Shown here piece by piece: positions 42,609-45,194 of a stretch of 45,194 bases of DNA. The stretch covers positions 1 to 45,194 of the forward strand of contig JAGVNY010000160.1 in assembly GCA_020053015.1 (NCBI GenBank). Reading direction: 5' to 3'. Positions within the stretch are counted from its first letter, which is position 1. Each line of letters opens with the position of its first letter. This stretch comes from Candidatus Zixiibacteriota bacterium (lineage in GTDB: Bacteria; Zixibacteria; MSB-5A5; JAABVY01; JAHJOQ01). The notes beneath the pieces were generated by a model. That model did no database searches. It saw nothing but the letters and a program-made list of their open reading frames with translations, and was not told the origin of the DNA. A program made the position numbers and the translations under genes.

Positions 42609-43744
42609 TTCTCCGACAAAGTTGTAACGGTCATTGTCTGGTTATGCAACTCGCAACCAGCTCCGGGTGCAAACGGCGAGATTTCGCCGTAGGAATAGAA
42701 GCCCGCCAGGACAGCCTGCTGACCTACTTCAGTCTGCACCGCCTCCACTTCCTCTTCTATACGCTGTTTGAGCACCATCTTTCTGCCAACGCAACTGATG
42801 AGTATTGCGAGCTCCGTTTCCGACGGACTAATAGCGAGCTTCGATATCTGCGCTGCCCGACCGGCTCCATCGATGAGGCGATCGAAGTTGGCTTTCATCA
42901 GCCGAGCGTATGAACCCACGGGTATGTCCCCGGCAAAAGTCATGCTCTCCGAATCCTCGTCCACTGCAAGAATAGTACGGACAACCCCCGATTCCTTCTC
43001 TCCGCCCCTCAGACTCAGGGGAAAGAGCAGACCTGCTGCAGGAAGACCTTTTGCATGTTCACCGAGATACCGCTTGTATAGATCCAGAGCTGACTTCCCG
43101 TCCAGCTCGTGCAGCACGTTGCCGCACGACTTCGTGACAACTCGTTCCGGGCCGAACGGATCCCACCCCCCCTGTGAACCGAAACCAATCTTCAGTTTAC
43201 TCCCATAAAGCCCTACAGCTACGATCGCGCGAGTATCCGTATCATCTGCGTAAACCACAAGAGTCTTCTCGAAACGTGCTCCGTCTCCGGAGATTCCGCC
43301 GGTCAGTGTCACGTCCCCGGGTAGACCATCTGTCAGACCTCTGACGAGGTCACTGCCGTTGACGTCGATTCCACCGGAGAGCACAAAGACGTGTCGCAAG
43401 TTGCGCTTTTCAAGTCCGTCTGCAAGGGATCTTCCCGCCTCATAGCCTCTGTCACCCTCCTCCAGACGCACCCGAGCGCTCTGCACAGTCGAGCATTCGA
43501 ACTGCACAGCGGTGACCACGAGGGCGCCATCATACACTCTCGTGCCTGATATCTCTCCCGCCGTAGAGCAGCCAATTATGCTCGCCTGAGGATACATCGC
43601 GGCTATTTCGCGAATGAGCTGCCGATCTGCGAGAACAGAGCGATCCCCAAATGCAATCACCATCTGGGGACTCTCGGCAAATCCCCCTATTCCCTTGTCG
43701 CGCCAGCCTTCTGATATGGTCCACACATTCTGCTTGACCAACAT
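42605..43744 (-). CDS. FIST sensory-domain protein
   Basis: 379 residues. FIST-N (about 25-225: [20 protein letters not shown], then [19 protein letters not shown]) and FIST-C (about 230-365: [40 protein letters not shown], ending [11 protein letters not shown]). FIST domains are thought to bind small ligands such as amino acids. AGGAG lies 7 nt before ATG 43744. The 4-bp overlap with the PAS hybrid kinase points to a ligand sensor that works through that kinase. Confidence 0.93.
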   Translation of the reverse strand: MLVKQNVWTISEGWRDKGIGGFAESPQMVIAFGDRSVLADRQLIREIAAMYPQASIIGCSTAGEISGTRVYDGALVVTAVQFECSTVQSARVRLEEGDRGYEAGRSLADGLEKRNLRHVFVLSGGIDVNGSDLVRGLTDGLPGDVTLTGGISGDGARFEKTLVVYADDTDTRAIVAVGLYGSKLKIGFGSQGGWDPFGPERVVTKSCGNVLHELDGKSALDLYKRYLGEHAKGLPAAGLLFPLSLRGGEKESGVVRTILAVDEDSESMTFAGDIPVGSYARLMKANFDRLIDGAGRAAQISKLAISPSETELAILISCVGRKMVLKQRIEEEVEAVQTEVGQQAVLAGFYSYGEISPFAPGAGCELHNQTMTVTTLSEK

Positions 43745-44071
43745 TTCGAAGCTCCTTGTCTGAGCGGTTGCATGGCCCCGGCGGGCGAGTAAACAAGATC
43801 GCCCTCTCAGAATGACTCATTAATCAGATGTACGCTTCCATTCTGATATCGGATCGTCGCCTCTGCTTTTGAGGTTTCCCACACGGTTTTTTTAGGGGGG
43901 GCCGTAAGGGTGCGAATCCGCATTTGTTTGTGGCTCATTTGAATCGAGCGCTAATCGACTAAATAAGAACGCTTTGCAAGAAATACCTTGCTTCCGGACC
44001 TACATCTGCGGATATTTATATCAGACCTCTCTCCTTCACCGCAGTAAATCCTTATTCTCGGGGGTGATGTG
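43745..44071. other. Divergent intergenic region with T7-A-G7 tract
   Basis: 327 bp between the FIST and sorting-domain genes. Contains a run of seven T, one A and seven G at about 43887-43901. No gene seen. The G-rich GGGGGTGATG just before ATG 44072 serves as ribosome site. Confidence 0.5.
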
Positions 44072-45025
44072 ATGAAACACTCTGTTTCACTTCGCAGCGG
44101 GTTGCTGCTTGCGGTAACGTGCGTCCTGCTGGTAGCTCAGGACGGGACGTGCGATGCGCAGGATCCGGGGATTCGAGATACCTGCCGATTCGAGCCGGAC
44201 ACCGCATTCTGGGCGATTTGCACTCTGGAGGATTCGACGATCGACATTGGTCTCGTGGCGTGGACCGACGCCCCGGAACTAATGGGCATATCCATCGGAT
44301 TCAGAATCGGTACAGACATCCCGTGGCCACGGCTTCGCAATCGAGTGGATTCGCTGCTGATAGTCGACACATTCTTAGTCGATTCGTCGGTTGATGCTTA
44401 CTGGACCAGCTTTCTGAGAACATCTCTCGATCCTGATGTGCCCGGACAACATCTTGGGATCAACGGGTGCCTGTTGGGGTTTATCACATCCCATTATTTC
44501 GATCCGGTGATACCAGCTTACACACACACGAGACTTGGCACACTTCGCATAAAGATACTGGACCCAGCTATGCTTCCCCGGACGGGCTTCACGATTGAGG
44601 TCGATTCTTCCTTCATACCGCCCTCCGGTACTTTCAAGTTCAGTCAAAGGACAGGCACCGGCTATCCTCCGGAGTTCACTGAAGGCCATATCATTATCCT
44701 CGGAGGCGATGCAGAGGGTGAGTCTACGCAGAATGGGATCCCGCCTATGACATTTGCGCTTGACCAGAATTACCCAAATCCCTTCAACGCCGGGACGAGC
44801 TTCGCAGTCACGCTTCCGAGAGAAGTGCACGTCAGTGTTTCCATCTACAACCTCCTTGGACAGCATGTGGCTACATTGATCGACAAAGACCTCCCTGCGG
44901 GTAATCACAGGATAGCATGGGACGGCAGATCGGAGGACGGAAGTCCGGTATCTACCGGAATATATTTCTATCGAGTAGACGCTGGGCCCTTTTCGGAGAC
45001 AAAGAAGATGCTGTTGTTGAAGTGA
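44072..45025 (+). CDS. Secreted protein with cohesin-like domain and type IX-like sorting domain
   Basis: 317 residues from ATG 44072 (GTG 44069 possible). Signal peptide MKHSVSLRSGLLLAVTCVLL. Residues 30-215 are beta-rich (ELMGISIGFRIGTDIP, RLGTLRIKIL, TGFTIEVDSSFIPPSGTFKF) and have the look of a cohesin-like or immunoglobulin-type domain common beside dockerin-like tails in this phylum. The last 80 residues are the sorting domain: FALDQNYPNPFNAGTSFAVT to GIYFYRVDAGPFSETKKMLL. It should cross the outer membrane by the same route as the protein at 21580-24300. Confidence 0.82.
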   Translation: MKHSVSLRSGLLLAVTCVLLVAQDGTCDAQDPGIRDTCRFEPDTAFWAICTLEDSTIDIGLVAWTDAPELMGISIGFRIGTDIPWPRLRNRVDSLLIVDTFLVDSSVDAYWTSFLRTSLDPDVPGQHLGINGCLLGFITSHYFDPVIPAYTHTRLGTLRIKILDPAMLPRTGFTIEVDSSFIPPSGTFKFSQRTGTGYPPEFTEGHIIILGGDAEGESTQNGIPPMTFALDQNYPNPFNAGTSFAVTLPREVHVSVSIYNLLGQHVATLIDKDLPAGNHRIAWDGRSEDGSPVSTGIYFYRVDAGPFSETKKMLLLK

Positions 45026-45194
45026 CTTCTCAAGTATATCGCCGCCAATGATCAGTCTTCTGGCTCGCCAAGATGAACTGTGAACGCTGCCTGTGAGAAT
45101 CCACTTGCATAGAGTGAGAGCGGGGGCGATACTGCGATGGTTGCTGAGGTGCAAACAACGCTTATGATGAAGAACTTCCGAATCCGTGCCAGAA
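45026..45194. other. Right-edge sequence
   Basis: 169 bp after the last stop. An ATG at 45136 is open in frame to the window end (MVAEVQTTLMMKNF...), but too short to judge. A minus-strand frame 44375-45154 is antisense to the sorting-domain gene and not believed. Confidence 0.3.

Noticed and set aside
44375-45154. 259-codon minus-strand frame
   Set aside because: Antisense to the sorting-domain gene; Arg/Cys/His-rich shadow composition.
1-45194. tRNA, rRNA, insertion sequences and riboswitches
   Set aside because: I scanned gaps for T-loop-like GGTTCGAATCC words, transposase domains and known riboswitch cores and found none convincing; a covariance-model search could still find small RNAs.

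Overview
The window looks like a chromosome segment of an uncultured Gram-negative bacterium of the Zixibacteria/FCB type. Two secreted proteins (21580-24300 and 44072-45025, on opposite strands) end in the NYPNPFN...GIYFYRV C-terminal sorting domain known from type IX secretion substrates. A third (19824-21416) ends in paired dockerin-like EF-hand repeats of the form GDADCSGGIDIDDVV. LexA, Pol IV and ordinary stop usage point to the standard bacterial code. The phylum assignment is inference from these protein features, not a phylogeny.

Layout. 1-3551 (minus) is an ECF sigma factor, a membrane anti-sigma-like protein and a TPR-CHAT-type protein cut by the left edge. 3908-12248 holds an RND/MMPL exporter, a secreted TonB-C protein, a glutamate-receptor-like potassium channel, DUF202, an AAA ATPase, a DUF2007 protein and a beta-helix lipoprotein. 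12381-15691 (minus) is an SOS cassette: lexA, a small protein, a DinB-fold protein, Pol IV and a GNAT. 16005-18705 (plus) carries three tandem exported DUF1573 proteins. 18867-27114 is a YihY membrane protein, two large secreted proteins and a DUF5916 barrel protein. 27230-35111 (minus) is an NtrC-family regulator, three prepilin genes each behind a -24/-12 (sigma-54) promoter-like site, a G-D-x-Y repeat protein, a HEAT protein and an HDOD protein. 35245-45025 holds small conserved genes, a ferritin-like protein, DUF2461, a FIST/hybrid-kinase pair and another sorting-domain protein.

The main discovery is in the DUF1573 cluster. The first copy has the usual Cys-Gly-Cys motif. The second and third have an in-frame UGA exactly at the first Cys (17102-17104 and 18103-18105), with the reading frame open and homologous on both sides. 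Each UGA is followed, 14 nt later, by a 6-bp stem with a 5-nt loop. Between the two genes the stem shows a compensatory T-A to G-C change made with synonymous codons. The Cys copy has no such stem. This fits two selenoproteins with a U-G-C motif in a family I do not know as an established selenoprotein family.

Secondary points of interest: a sigma/anti-sigma/TPR-CHAT module that could be a protease-controlled sigma switch; three sigma-54 promoters in front of three pilins next to an enhancer-binding protein; a channel-receptor with a K+ filter but without the canonical amino-acid-binding Arg; two strong stem-loops in an empty intergenic region; and a 35-residue membrane protein translationally coupled to a monooxygenase. 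No tRNA, rRNA, CRISPR array or insertion sequence was recognised.
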